From: Methanothermococcus sp. SCGC AD-155-M21
Lineage (GTDB): Archaea > AGJL01 > Methanococci > Methanococcales > Methanococcaceae
Direction: 5' to 3'
NCBI GenBank assembly: GCA_019561565.1
Contig: JAHEPY010000092.1
Coordinates: 1-36,790, forward strand
DNA length: 36,790 nucleotides
The notes under the pieces are model-generated. The model worked only from the letters and a program-made list of their open reading frames with translations. It had not been told where the DNA came from and did not search any database. Each line of letters starts with the position of its first letter. The stretch's first letter is position 1. Shown in pieces: positions 9,118 to 20,300 of this stretch. Both the position numbers and the translations under genes were made by a program.

Positions 9118-9390
9118 ATGGGGATTATATCCTTCAGCAGTAATACTTATAAATATAAATTTTCCTTGGAGATAGATTGTAATTCAAATAGGGAAGCAAA
9201 TATATTATATAATAGCATACTATTGGAGCATTTAGATACTCAAATAAAATCCAAGGGTATTATGGATATTAAGGAAAATAAAATACATATAAAAGTATTT
9301 GCAAATGATCTAAGTATTTTAAAGGCATCTTTATACTCTTACCTTAGATGGATAAAGGTTGCGGAAAGTATTTATAAATTAACATTATAA
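9118..9390 (+). CDS. pcc1: KEOPS complex subunit Pcc1
   Basis: This 90-residue protein fits the Pcc1/CTAG family, the dimerising subunit of the KEOPS complex that makes N6-threonylcarbamoyl-adenosine at tRNA position 37. It shows the two-helix, beta-sheet pattern, with the N-terminal strand YKYKFSLEIDC and the C-terminal segment ILKASLYSYLRWIKVAESIYKL, which matches the family's NS.LRW.....E pattern. It lies 61 bases after the Brix gene and 88 before prefoldin beta, its usual place in this operon. The sequence alone is short and divergent, so context carries part of the call. Confidence 0.87.
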   Translation: MGIISFSSNTYKYKFSLEIDCNSNREANILYNSILLEHLDTQIKSKGIMDIKENKIHIKVFANDLSILKASLYSYLRWIKVAESIYKLTL

Positions 9391-9478
9391 CAATATATAG
9401 AATTCCTATAAATCAATTAAAATAAATTTAATAATTATATAAATAACCACTAAAAAAATTAAAATAGGAGGAATTACT

Positions 9479-9826
9479 ATGGAATTACCAGAAAATGTAC
9501 AAAGTCAGTTAATGCAATTTCAACAACTTCAACAGCAGTTGCAGGCCATAACCCTACAAAAACAACAGATAGAATCCCAAATAGCAGAGATGGAAAAGGC
9601 TCTAAAGGAAATGGAAATCTCCCAGTCTGATGACGTATATAAAATGGCTGGAGGTATCTTAATAAAAAGAAATAAGGGAGAAGTTGAAGAGGAATTAAAA
9701 GAAAAATTGGAAACTTTAAAATTAAGAACAAAAACCTTGGAAAAACAGGAAAAGAAACTCCAGGAGAGATTAATGGAATTACAAGAGTCTCTACAAAAGA
9801 TACTACAGGAATCCAATATGGCGTAA
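9479..9826 (+). CDS. pfdB: prefoldin subunit beta
   Basis: The 115-residue product is the beta subunit of the archaeal prefoldin hexamer (two alpha, four beta), a chaperone that hands unfolded proteins to the thermosome. Two long coiled-coil helices (Q-rich residues 1-45 and K/E-rich 60-115) flank a beta-hairpin around [22 protein letters not shown], which is the family signature. A near-perfect AGGAGG site precedes the ATG. It is the last gene of the proteasome/ribosome operon. Confidence 0.95.
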   Translation: MELPENVQSQLMQFQQLQQQLQAITLQKQQIESQIAEMEKALKEMEISQSDDVYKMAGGILIKRNKGEVEEELKEKLETLKLRTKTLEKQEKKLQERLMELQESLQKILQESNMA

Positions 9827-10300
9827 AATATAAAATTACTCCTGTTGGCAGAAAAAATTAAATAATTTATATTTTTAAATTTTTTTAAATAAAGAGTAAT
9901 GGCGTATTGTAATAAAAAATAAAATAATTAAAAAAATTAATAAAATTATAAAAAATAAAATATATAGAATTATTAATATAAAATTTATTTTTTAAACAAT
10001 TTATAGGGAGAAGACCCAACAAAGGGGCATTGCCACTATGATATAGCAAAATAAGGGTTTTATTCTCCTTAAATAAAAAGATTTAAGAAAAAATCTTAAC
10101 TTTAAAAGATTAATAAAATCTAATATTTTTTTAAAGTTCTTAGGAAATAAGTTAATGTTATATTAATTATAAATTTTTTAATAAAATATAAAACCTTTTA
10201 AATTATAAAATCTATTATTTTTAATTATTATTTATTTTTTTATTTTTAATTTTATTAATTTTTTAAAATTTTATAGATTAGTATAAATTTGTATTAAATT
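9827..10300. other. AT-rich spacer between pfdB and the insertion sequence
   Basis: There is no credible reading frame in this 474-base stretch. It holds the GC-rich foldable element at 10006-10069, then small AT-rich inverted repeats (AAGATTT/AAATCTT near 10079-10098 and a nested AACTTTAAAA/TTTTAAAGTT pair near 10099-10139). It also holds a 23-base sequence at 10185-10207 repeated exactly at 14335-14357. Before the insertion sequence arrived, this stretch was the upstream region of pyrG. Confidence 0.6.
10006..10069 (+). ncRNA. candidate structured RNA element
   Basis: A patch of unusually G+C-rich sequence lies in an AT-rich spacer and can fold. The outer stem is GGAGAA (10007-10012) with TTCTCC (10063-10068). 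The next is ACCC (10014-10017) with GGGT (10055-10058). An apical hairpin is TTGC (10030-10033) with GCAA (10046-10049), plus TAT/ATA inside. Local GC enrichment has been used to find structured RNAs in hyperthermophilic methanogens. I see no H/ACA tail or C/D boxes, so no class can be assigned. The strand is a guess, and a terminator for the pfdB operon is an alternative. Confidence 0.35.
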
Positions 10301-10303
10301 ACC

Positions 10304-11155
10304 CTAGTTCCCATCACTCCTTAACCGATAAAAATTAAAAGCTAACAGACTAAGAATAATCTTAACTGCCAGGCCTCTTCTACTTACAGCCCTTATAAAT
10401 CTCAGTCCAAGGTTATCTACAACTGAGAAAAGTGTTTCAATTTTCTTTCTTAATTTAGAAAGAAATCCATGGTACCCCCGTTCCTCATCACTCTTTATCA
10501 TATTTTTTCTTTTCATTGCAACGAATATAACGTCCTTTTTCTTCATTTTTTCAGAGAACTCTTTACTTACGTATCCTTTATCGCCTATGACAGTTTCTCC
10601 TTTTAATCTTTCAGTAAAATCCTCTTCTTTTTCCTTGAGAATGGTTAAATCATGTTTTTTTGCAGTACTTATGTAAAGTAGGTTAATATACTTTCCATCT
10701 GTTACACAGGTTATCTTGTAACCATGGTAATATCTTTTTTTGATGGAGCATATCCCACTGACTCCTCTTCTCTTATTATTCTAGATTCTCCTCTCTTTTT
10801 GTATCTATTAGATCTTACAAGTTCTTTCGTTTCAACTGGTTTAGCATCAACGATCTTTACTTTTCCCTCTGAAATTTTCTTAAATACATAATCAAGAACC
10901 TTGTACAGTAGATCTTCATATCTATTAAGCCTCTCAATCAATTTATTATATCTAATCTTAGGAAACAGTTCGAGATCTTCAATAAAGTGAGTATAAGCAT
11001 GCTTTATAACTCCATTGAAATATAGGTGAGCAAGAATTCCAAAAGTTATCAGGTCGTACAGGGACATTACTTCCTTATTGGCCTTAGATGGATAGTGGTT
11101 TTATTAATTCTCTTATTCTGTCTGTCTCCTTAATGTATTTTTTTACTAGGTTCAT
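10304..11155 (-). pseudogene. IS982-like DDE transposase, two frameshifts
   Basis: Reading from ATG 11155, the N-terminus (MNLVKKYIKETDRIRELI) runs into a stop. The main frame resumes near 11085 (KANKEVMSLYDLITFGILAHLYF) and continues to an A7 run at 10735-10741. A one-base shift there joins it to an open frame (RYYHGYKITCVTDGKY) that runs to 10304. DDE-type residues are visible: Asp in IVDAKPVET, Asp in VIGDKGY, and Glu in KKIETLFSVVDNLG. About 284 codons in total fits the family. The first frameshift has no slippery run, so I read the gene as inactive. Without repair the frames appear as separate short proteins, for example 10711-11067 and 10304-10546. Confidence 0.85.
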
Positions 11156-11195
11156 AATCTCTCTTAATGTATTTTTTCTACGGGGTTCATAATCT
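11130..11195. repeat. tandem duplication at the transposase 5' end
   Basis: 11130-11160 and 11164-11195 are near-identical copies of a 31/32-base unit running from TTAATGTATTTTTT to GGTTCATAATCT, with a few mismatches. The copy nearer the gene carries the usable minus-strand ATG at 11155. The outer copy has an ATG that meets a stop after eight codons. Confidence 0.7.
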
Positions 11196-11320
11196 TTATA
11201 TAGGTTATTTTAGTATATATTATTTTTGATGGGAAGTAAGGTTTAAATTATATAATTATGTTTAAAAATACATTAAATTATATACTAAAACCCATATATT
11301 GGCCTTATAAAACATTATAG

Positions 11321-13000
<1,680 letters not shown>

Positions 13001-13079
13001 AATAAAAATAATTAAAAAAATAAATAAAATAATTATTAAAAATAAAATAAATAAATTCATATAAAAATGGTGATAGGGA

Positions 13080-14012
13080 GTGTTTAATGCCAGTGAATTT
13101 ATAGAAGAAAGTATTTTAAAATTAAAAGAGGAAATAGGAGACAGAAAAGCCATAATAGCCCTTAGTGGGGGAGTTGATAGTTCTGTGGCTGCAGTACTTG
13201 CAAGTAAGGCTATTGGGGATAGATTGTTGGCCGTGTTTGTTGATACAGGACTTATGAGAAAGAATGAGGCCGAGGAGATATATAATATATTCAAAGGAGA
13301 TTTGGGAATAAATTTAAAGATAATAGATAAGAAAGATCTATTTTTAAAGGAGTTAAGTGGAATAAAGGATCCAGAGGAGAAAAGAAAAATAATTGGCAGA
13401 TTGTTTATTGAGGTATTTGAGGAGGTTGCAAAGGAGAACGGAGAGGAGGTACTTGTTCAAGGTACCATAGCTCCAGATTGGATAGAGAGTGAGGGAGATA
13501 TTAAAACCCATCACAACATAGCCCTACCAAGTGGAATGGTTTTAGAGGTTGTAGAGCCATTAAGGGATCTCTACAAGGATGAGGTTAGGATAGTTGCAAA
13601 GGAATTGGGACTTCCAGATAAAATAGCCAATAGGCAGCCCTTCCCTGGTCCAGGTCTTGCTGTAAGGGTATTGGGAGAGATTACCTTAGAAAAGTTAGAG
13701 GTATGTAGGGAGGCCAATGCCATAGTTGAGGAGGAGATAGAGAAAGAGGGACTTAATAAAAAACTATGGCAATACTTTGCTGCCGTACTTGATACAAAGG
13801 CCACAGGGGTAAAGGGAGACGTAAGGGAATATAATTGGGTAGTGGCTATTAGAATGGTAGAGTCTTTAGATGCCATGACTGCAAATGTCCCTGAAATATC
13901 CTTTGCCATTTTAAAGAGAATAAGTAAGAGGATTACTTCAGAGGTCCCAAATGTTGCAAGGGTAGTTTTTGATATTACTGATAAACCTCCTGCCACTATT
14001 GAATTTGAGTAG
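13080..14012 (+). CDS. guaAB: GMP synthase subunit B (PP-loop ATPase subunit)
   Basis: The 310-residue protein is the ATP pyrophosphatase half of archaeal GMP synthase, converting XMP to GMP with ammonia from a separate glutaminase subunit. The PP-loop [15 protein letters not shown] lies near residue 28. The XMP-binding and dimerisation domain has [16 protein letters not shown] and the C-terminal [13 protein letters not shown] that ends the family. There is no amidotransferase domain in the chain, as expected for the two-subunit archaeal enzyme; the glutaminase gene is not in this window. The start is GTG at 13080, five bases after GGTGAT. Confidence 0.95.
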   Translation: MFNASEFIEESILKLKEEIGDRKAIIALSGGVDSSVAAVLASKAIGDRLLAVFVDTGLMRKNEAEEIYNIFKGDLGINLKIIDKKDLFLKELSGIKDPEEKRKIIGRLFIEVFEEVAKENGEEVLVQGTIAPDWIESEGDIKTHHNIALPSGMVLEVVEPLRDLYKDEVRIVAKELGLPDKIANRQPFPGPGLAVRVLGEITLEKLEVCREANAIVEEEIEKEGLNKKLWQYFAAVLDTKATGVKGDVREYNWVVAIRMVESLDAMTANVPEISFAILKRISKRITSEVPNVARVVFDITDKPPATIEFE

Positions 14013-14221
14013 ATATAAAATTATTATGGGGATTATATAAAAATAAAATATATTATTAAGCAAAATTATTTATACTAAATAAAAAACCTTACTTCCAAAA
14101 AATTCAATAAAAAAATAATTTAAAAAAATTAAAAAAACATAAAATAATAATATTTAAAGGGATAAAAAAAATAGAAAATGATTAAAATAAAATAAAAAAT
14201 CTCAAAATTATTAAAATACTT

Positions 14222-14330
14222 GATTACCCCCAGATAATCCTAAGCACTGGGAAAAAGGTAATCCATTAAAAAGGCAGGTATTATAAAAGTTATATTAATC
14301 TAAGGCAGGACCTTAAATCATTCTCTCTAT
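14222..14330 (+). ncRNA. structured leader element, copy A of a three-copy family
   Basis: The 5' part forms a striking hairpin. GATTACC (14222-14228) pairs with GGTAATC (14257-14263), and CCCAG (14229-14233) with CTGGG (14247-14251). This makes a 12-pair stem interrupted by one A5 bulge, with ATAATCCTAAGCA in the loop. The sequence CCTAAGCACTGG recurs at 32609-32620, and a close form occurs on the minus strand near 31355-31346. Similarity to the minus-strand copy continues for about 100 bases (AATCC, GGTATTAT, AAGTT, CTTAAAT blocks in order). It lies about 200 bases before the flippase start, in the same orientation. Function is unknown. Confidence 0.5.
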
Positions 14331-14334
14331 TATC

Positions 14335-14357
14335 AATATAAAACCTTTTAAATTATA
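14335..14357. repeat. 23-base repeat shared with 10185-10207
   Basis: The 23 bases here, from AATATAAAACC to TTTTAAATTATA, are identical to 10185-10207. GTTATATTAAT also precedes both copies at differing distance. One copy is 169 bases before the flippase start. The other would be about 190 bases before pyrG if the insertion sequence and one target duplication are removed. It may be a shared promoter module. Confidence 0.55.
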
Positions 14358-14525
14358 TTATTTATTATTTTATCAATAATTTTATTTATTTTTTACATTA
14401 TTTTTTATTTTAAAAAAATTTATATTATGGAAAATAAGTTTAAGATGTTATGCATTTGACTATATTATTAATTACCAGTATTGTTATTAATTTTAATTAT
14501 AATTATTTTTATTTTATGGGAAACT

Positions 14526-15821
14526 ATGATAAAAAACCCTCTTCCCTTTGGAAAATTGAAAAATTTAAAAAAGGACCACTTAATTAAAGATAGTGCCTAT
14601 ATGGTATTTTCCAATATCTATTCCAAGGGGATGGCCTACCTTTTCTACTTTATAACTGCCCTTATTCTTGGTACAGAAGGTTTTGGAATCCTCAGGGGAC
14701 TTTTGCCTCTAATGGATACTGTAACAATATTTTTTTGTTCGGGGATTGCTCCCTCAATGGCAAAGTATATCTCTGAATACTCCAATGAAAAGGAAAATAA
14801 TTGGATTTTTTCTGTGTTAGTTATAATGGTATTTTTTTCAACCTTAGGGGCTATTTTTATGGTTCTATTGAAGTACATACTTGGAGGAGGTTATAGTAAT
14901 ATAGATACAACACTCTACATCGTTGTGGGAGTGGCAGTGCTATCCTCTTCATTCCTATCCTGGAGTAGAGGGGCCTTACAGGGAATATTAAAAATAAAGG
15001 ACCTCTCAAAAACTTGGATAGTTGAGCACTCTTTTAAGATACCTCTTGTAGTAGTACTTTCAATATATTTGGGAGTTTTAGGGACTATACTATCCATATC
15101 CCTTGCCTATCTCCTTGGAGGAGTATTTGGGTTCCATCTCTTAAAAAAGCATTTAAATGTTAATACCCCTATAAGGGACACTTTAAATAATATTAAAGAG
15201 AAAAAAGAGTTAATTAAAGAAATACTACTCTATGCTATACCAATAGCCCTGGGAAGTGCATCCTATCGTCTTTTAAATGATCTGGATAGTATAATCATAA
15301 TGTCCCTATTGGGAGCCCAGGATAATGGTATATATGGATATCCATCCCTACTATCCCGTGGAGTTTTTTTATTTGCCTCTGCAATAGCCATACCCCTATT
15401 GCCAAGAATGGCTAAGACAAAGGATTTTAAGAATATTAAAAGGGCTCTTCTAATAAATTTAATTTTAATAGTACCAGTCCTCGCAATAATGTTTATATTC
15501 TCAAAGGAGGTTTTAATGATATTCTTTGGGATAGAGGATTACAGGGCCTCTCTATCACTAAAAATACTTTCAATTTCAGCAGGTTTTATGAGTTCCTATA
15601 CTATATGTAGTTCTTCACTCCAGGGTTTGGGATATGCCAAGATACCTTTGTATATCCTTTTAATTGGAGCCCTTTTAAATGGTATTTTAAATTATGTGTT
15701 TGTTAAAAACATGGGTATTGTAGGAGGAGCCTATGGAACATTAATATCCTCCCTATTTATTTTTACAGTTGTATTTTTGTACATAGAAAGAATAATTAAA
15801 AAAAATAATAAAAATAATTAA
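14526..15821 (+). CDS. MOP-superfamily oligosaccharide flippase (Wzx-like)
   Basis: The 431-residue integral membrane protein has about 12 to 14 hydrophobic segments and the polysaccharide-transporter pattern: an N-terminal cytoplasmic lead, then KDSAYMVFSNIYSKGMAYLFYF and LGTEGFGILRGLLPL, and a second repeat with LLNDLDSIIIMSLLGAQDNGIYGYPSLLS. Such proteins flip lipid-linked sugars across the membrane, in archaea probably for N-glycan or surface polysaccharide assembly. I favour ATG 14526, eight bases after GGGA. An in-frame TTG at 14481 would add a hydrophobic stretch (LLILIIIIFIL) that looks like spacer. The C-terminal KKNNKNN is spacer-like too. Substrate is unknown. Confidence 0.82.
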   Translation: MIKNPLPFGKLKNLKKDHLIKDSAYMVFSNIYSKGMAYLFYFITALILGTEGFGILRGLLPLMDTVTIFFCSGIAPSMAKYISEYSNEKENNWIFSVLVIMVFFSTLGAIFMVLLKYILGGGYSNIDTTLYIVVGVAVLSSSFLSWSRGALQGILKIKDLSKTWIVEHSFKIPLVVVLSIYLGVLGTILSISLAYLLGGVFGFHLLKKHLNVNTPIRDTLNNIKEKKELIKEILLYAIPIALGSASYRLLNDLDSIIIMSLLGAQDNGIYGYPSLLSRGVFLFASAIAIPLLPRMAKTKDFKNIKRALLINLILIVPVLAIMFIFSKEVLMIFFGIEDYRASLSLKILSISAGFMSSYTICSSSLQGLGYAKIPLYILLIGALLNGILNYVFVKNMGIVGGAYGTLISSLFIFTVVFLYIERIIKKNNKNN

Positions 15822-15880
15822 AAAATTATTAATAAAAAATATAAAAAAGAAAATTAAAAAAAATTATTATATATTATTTT

Positions 15881-17179
15881 TTAAAGTAAATAAAACTTCA
15901 ATGCAAAGATTATTGCCAATATATATACAATCCAATGGACTTCTTTAGCCTTTCCACTGGCAATTTTTAGAATGGGATAGGATATGAATCCCAATGCCAA
16001 TCCTGTTGATATACTGTAGGTTAATGGAATGGATATTAAAGTCATAAAGGCAGGAATGGCCTCAGGGACATCCTCCCAATCTATTTCTTTAACATGGCTC
16101 ATCATCAGAGTACCAACAATAACTAAGGCTGGAGCCGTGGCATAAGCAGGAATGGCCTTTACTAAGGGATAGAAAAATAATGCCAACAAAAAGAGTAGGG
16201 CCACAATAATTGATACAAATCCTGTTCTTCCCCCCAATGCAATACCTGCTGCAGATTCAATATATGTGGTTACTGTTGAGGTACCCAATAGTGAGCCAAT
16301 AGTTGTACCTATGGAATCTGACATTAGGGCATTATCTGCCCTTGGTAATTTTCCATCCTTTAAATATCCTGCCTGAGAACTTAATGCCCCTAATGTTCCC
16401 AAGGTCTCAAATAGATCTACCATAAATAATGATAGTATAATTGTTAATAATCCCAAGTTTAAGGCTCCCATTATATCCAATTGCATAAATGTGGGAGTTA
16501 TGGAAGGAGGCATTGAAATTATGCCCTCTGGAATGGGAGATAGACCCATTGCCATTCCAATTAGGGATACTAAGATTATTCCCCATAGTAAGGCCCCAAC
16601 TATTTTTCTACTCATTAGAATTCCAATTAAAAATATCCCAAATAATGCCAGTAGGGTTTGAGGCGCCATTAGATTTCCCAAGGTTACCAGGGTAGCCTCA
16701 CTACTTACAACTATTCCTGCACTTTCTAACCCTATAAATGCAATAAACAACCCAATACCAACTGCAGTTCCATATTTAATAGTGTTAGGTATTCCATTGA
16801 ATATCATGGATCTTATCTTTGTAAGGGTTAAAATTATAAAGAGTATTCCTGAGATAAACACTGCGCCCAATGCAACTCTCCAATCCACTCCCATTCCTAA
16901 GCATATTCCATAGGTAAAATAGGCATTTAAACCCATACCCGGAGCCAGGGCAAAGGGATACTTGGCATAGGCCCCCATAACCAATGTGGCAATTGCCGAT
17001 GCTATACAGGTAGCCACCATAACGGCTCCAAAATCCATTCCTGTAACACTTAATATTTGAGGATTTACGAATATGATATAGGCCATGGTCATAAATGTAG
17101 TTATTCCTGCCAAGGTTTCTATTTTAAAATCTGTTTTATGTTTGTCAAATTCAAAATACTGGGCTATTTTGTTCAACAT
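15881..17179 (-). CDS. AzgA-type purine (adenine/guanine/hypoxanthine) permease
   Basis: The 432-residue transporter belongs to the AzgA branch of the nucleobase-cation symporters. Typical segments are FKIETLAGITTFMTMAYIIFVNPQIL, the substrate-site helix ALAPGMGLNAYFTYGICLGMGVDWR, and TTIGSLLGTSTVTTYIESAAGIALGGRTG. About 12 to 14 membrane helices are apparent. The start is ATG 17179, preceded by GAGGAGAT; an upstream in-frame ATG at 17215 precedes that site. It probably imports purine bases for salvage; adenine is the likely substrate by homology to MJ0326, as I recall. It lies downstream of smc on the same strand with about 207 bases between. Confidence 0.92.
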   Translation of the reverse strand: MLNKIAQYFEFDKHKTDFKIETLAGITTFMTMAYIIFVNPQILSVTGMDFGAVMVATCIASAIATLVMGAYAKYPFALAPGMGLNAYFTYGICLGMGVDWRVALGAVFISGILFIILTLTKIRSMIFNGIPNTIKYGTAVGIGLFIAFIGLESAGIVVSSEATLVTLGNLMAPQTLLALFGIFLIGILMSRKIVGALLWGIILVSLIGMAMGLSPIPEGIISMPPSITPTFMQLDIMGALNLGLLTIILSLFMVDLFETLGTLGALSSQAGYLKDGKLPRADNALMSDSIGTTIGSLLGTSTVTTYIESAAGIALGGRTGFVSIIVALLFLLALFFYPLVKAIPAYATAPALVIVGTLMMSHVKEIDWEDVPEAIPAFMTLISIPLTYSISTGLALGFISYPILKIASGKAKEVHWIVYILAIIFALKFYLL

Positions 17180-17386
17180 TTTATCTCCTCTATTTTTTAA
17201 TAGCGTATATATCATTAAATAAGAGTATAGAGGAAAGAAATGGGCAATATAAAATTTAAAAAATTAAATAATTATAAAATTATAATTTTAATATATTAAT
17301 AATTTTCCAATAATACTATAAGGATAAAAAATAAAAAAACATTAAAATATAAAAAAATTATGGAAAATAATAATATATACAACCAA

Positions 17387-20300
17387 TTACAACTTTATTC
17401 CAACTATCTTACTTAATCCATTCTCCATATATACTCCATAAAGGGTATCTGCCTTATTGATCATCTGCTCCCTGTGGGATATTACTATGAACTGGGACTC
17501 CTTTGAGGCATTCTTTATCATATCCCCTATTAAACTTGCATTTTTAGCATCAAGGGCAGCATCTACCTCATCTAAAACATAGAATGGAGCAGGCATTAAA
17601 TTTTGAATGGCAAATAAAAATGCTAATGCAGTTAAGGATTTCTCTCCGCCACTCATAACATCTAAACTTTGAAGGCTTTTATTCTGTGGAGAGGCATCTA
17701 TTAATAGGCCCCCTTCAAATGGGTTTTCAGGATTCTCCAAACTTAACTTACCCGTGCCCCCTATACTTTTATAGATCTCTTGATAGTTTTTAGATACCTT
17801 CTCAAATACCTCCATAAATACCTCTTTTTTTCTCTTCTCAACCTCTTCAATTAATTGAATATACTTCATTTCATCCTTTTCATATTCCTTTCTTTTATTG
17901 AATAACTCTCCATAACGTTCTTCGATATAGGCATAGTCCTCAATGGCTCTCATATTTACTGGCTCAAGTTCCTTAATGGTATTTTCAAGTTTTATGGAAT
18001 GCTTTTCCAATTCGTTAATTTCCATATTGCTTATTTTATTCAATATATCCTCAGATATATCCTCAATCCCTTCACAGAGATATAGTTTTTTCTCCTCATC
18101 CTCTAACTTTGTTTCATACTTTGCCTTATCTATGGATAGTTTATTTATCTCATTGGTCATATCTTCAATTTTTTCCGTAATTGTTTTTTTATCATCATAC
18201 AATTTTTTTATTTCCTCTTCATATTCCATCTTTTTATTTGTAAGTTCCTCTAAATTTTCACTTAATTTAAGGTATCTCTCCCTTTTCTCCCCTAATACTT
18301 TAATATTCTTTTCAATACTATTTTTGTAAAATTCAATATTTTTTTGGAGCATATTTATTTTTTCATTTAATTCCCTTATTTTTTCATTAATCTCACTCAT
18401 CTTTGGAATAAGAACCTCCTTTATCAGTGTAACATTCCTTTTTGTATCATTTTCCAAAGTATTCCTTCTTTTTTTTAGATTTTCTATTTTCTCCTCTAAT
18501 TCCTTAATTCTTTTTATAATTGAAGAGTCCTCGTAGGATTTTAATTCCTGTAATACCCTCTCTTTTTTATGGAGAGTATCTTCAATTTTTTCTTCAATAT
18601 CTTTTATTTTATGGTCCAATTCATCCTTTAAAATTTCCAAATCTCCTAATTCTTCATTAATCTTTTTATTTATTAATTGAAGTTCCTTTATTTTTATTTT
18701 ATTATTTTTTAGAACCTCCACTTTTCTCTTTTCATTTTCCTTTATAAACTTTAATTTATTTTCCAATTCTATCTTTTTACTATGGTACATATTTATTTTT
18801 TCATTTATTTCCTCTATTTTATTAATTATCCCCTCATCCTTACCATTTAATCTTTCCTCTATATTCTTTAACTCTTCGGCAAGTTTTTCAAGTTTTGAGG
18901 TATCTATTTCAACCCTTATATTGGCAGAGGATCTGACACTACCTCCTACCATGGCCCCTGAGGGCTCTATCACATCCCCTTCAAGGGATACAAACCTACC
19001 TCTATATCTCTTTGAAAGTTCCTTGGCAGTTTTTAGATCCTTTACAATAAAGGTATTTCCAAATACATAGTTTAATATATTTCTATATTCCTCCTTAAAC
19101 TCCACTAAATCAATTGCTCTCCCTATTATTCCCTCATCTATAATATTCTCTGGTTCCCTGCCCCTTATTCTGTCCATGGGTAAAAATGTAGCCCTTCCAA
19201 GTTTATTTCTCTTTAAATACTCTATGGCTCTAACCCCATCCTCCATTCTTCTAACCACAATATGATTTAATCTATTACCCCCTGCAACCTCAATTGCCAA
19301 TTTATATTTTTCCTTAGTTTTTCCCAAATTTCCAACGATATCAATTACCCCTGGTAGATTGGCATCCAAGATACTCTTTATAGTATTATTTAAATTGTAA
19401 TTCTCCATTCCCTTCAATGCCTTGATCTTACCATTTTCCTTAGCATATTCTCCATATAGTTCCTCCCTTCTCCTTTGAAGGACCTTTCTTTCCTCTTCAA
19501 GTTTTTTTAATTTCTTCTTTAAAAATTCCAATTCCACAGAGACATCCTCTAACTCCCTGTATATGGATTTACTATCTACATCTCCCCTATCCAATAGTTT
19601 TAATTCCTCTTCAAGTTTTTTTATAATTTCCTTATTTTGAGCCACTTGAAAGGATTTTTTATCAATATCTCCAACAACCCTATTTAATTCTGTTCTTAAT
19701 TTATGTAATTCCATTTGATATTCACTGAATCTCTCAGTAAGTTTTCCCTCCTGGTTTTTAAGTATATTTATATGGGTTTCCCATTTTTCCATGGTTGATC
19801 TCAGGGATTTTTTTTCTTCCTCTAAAAGTTTAATATTTTCATTTATTGATTTTATTTCCTCCTCCCTTTCCATGGTCTCCTTTCTTAGTGTTTCAATCTT
19901 TTCACGGGTTTCATTTAATTCTTTTTTCTTATTTTCTAACTGTTCATTGGAATACTTCAATTCCCTTAGGGAGTTTTCAAGGTTTTTTCTATGGTTTTCA
20001 ATGGTCAATTCAAGTTCTTTAATGGTTTTATGGAGTTCCATAACCTCTTCATTTCCCTTTTCCTTTAATTCCTCCACTATATTTTCCAACTTTTCCTTTA
20101 AATTGGATATATTCTCCTCTATATAATTTATTTTATTTTTATATTCCCCTTTGGATTTATTTAATTCCATTATATTATTGTTTAGGTTATCCAATACTGC
20201 CTTTAATACCTCTATTTTTTTAGTGGTAAGAACATACTTCACAGTTTTTAATTCCTCTGTTAATATGCGGTATTTTTCAGCATCTTCCTTTTCCTTTTTA

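Larger units (their letters stand above)
10301..11242 (-). mobile_element. decayed IS982-like insertion sequence
   Basis: The 942-base element is bounded by imperfect 16-base terminal inverted repeats, 10301-10316 and 11227-11242, matching at 14 of 16 positions and beginning AC. It is flanked by a 7-base direct repeat TTAAATT (10294-10300 and 11243-11249), which is a good target-site duplication. Inside is one transposase gene on the minus strand, broken by two frameshifts. Length, AC ends, duplication size and transposase sequence all suit the IS982 family, though an IS5-like assignment cannot be excluded by eye. It sits between pfdB and pyrG. Confidence 0.82.
14013..14525 (+). other. 512-base leader upstream of the flippase gene
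   Basis: No reading frame is convincing here. From the left it holds A-rich sequence and an isolated ACCTTACTTCC at 14087-14097 that resembles the insertion-sequence end. It then holds the foldable element 14222-14330 and the 23-base repeat 14335-14357, followed by T-rich sequence with a possible TATA box (ATTTATATTATGG near 14418). Confidence 0.6.

Noticed and set aside
10735-10741. Active programmed frameshift in the transposase
   Set aside because: A second frameshift near 11085 without a slippery run makes simple decay more likely; kept only as a low-interest finding.
14087-14097. ACCTTACTTCC resembling the inner sequence of the insertion-sequence end
   Set aside because: The match stops after 11 bases, no partner end or target duplication is visible, and it does not coincide with the leader element boundaries.
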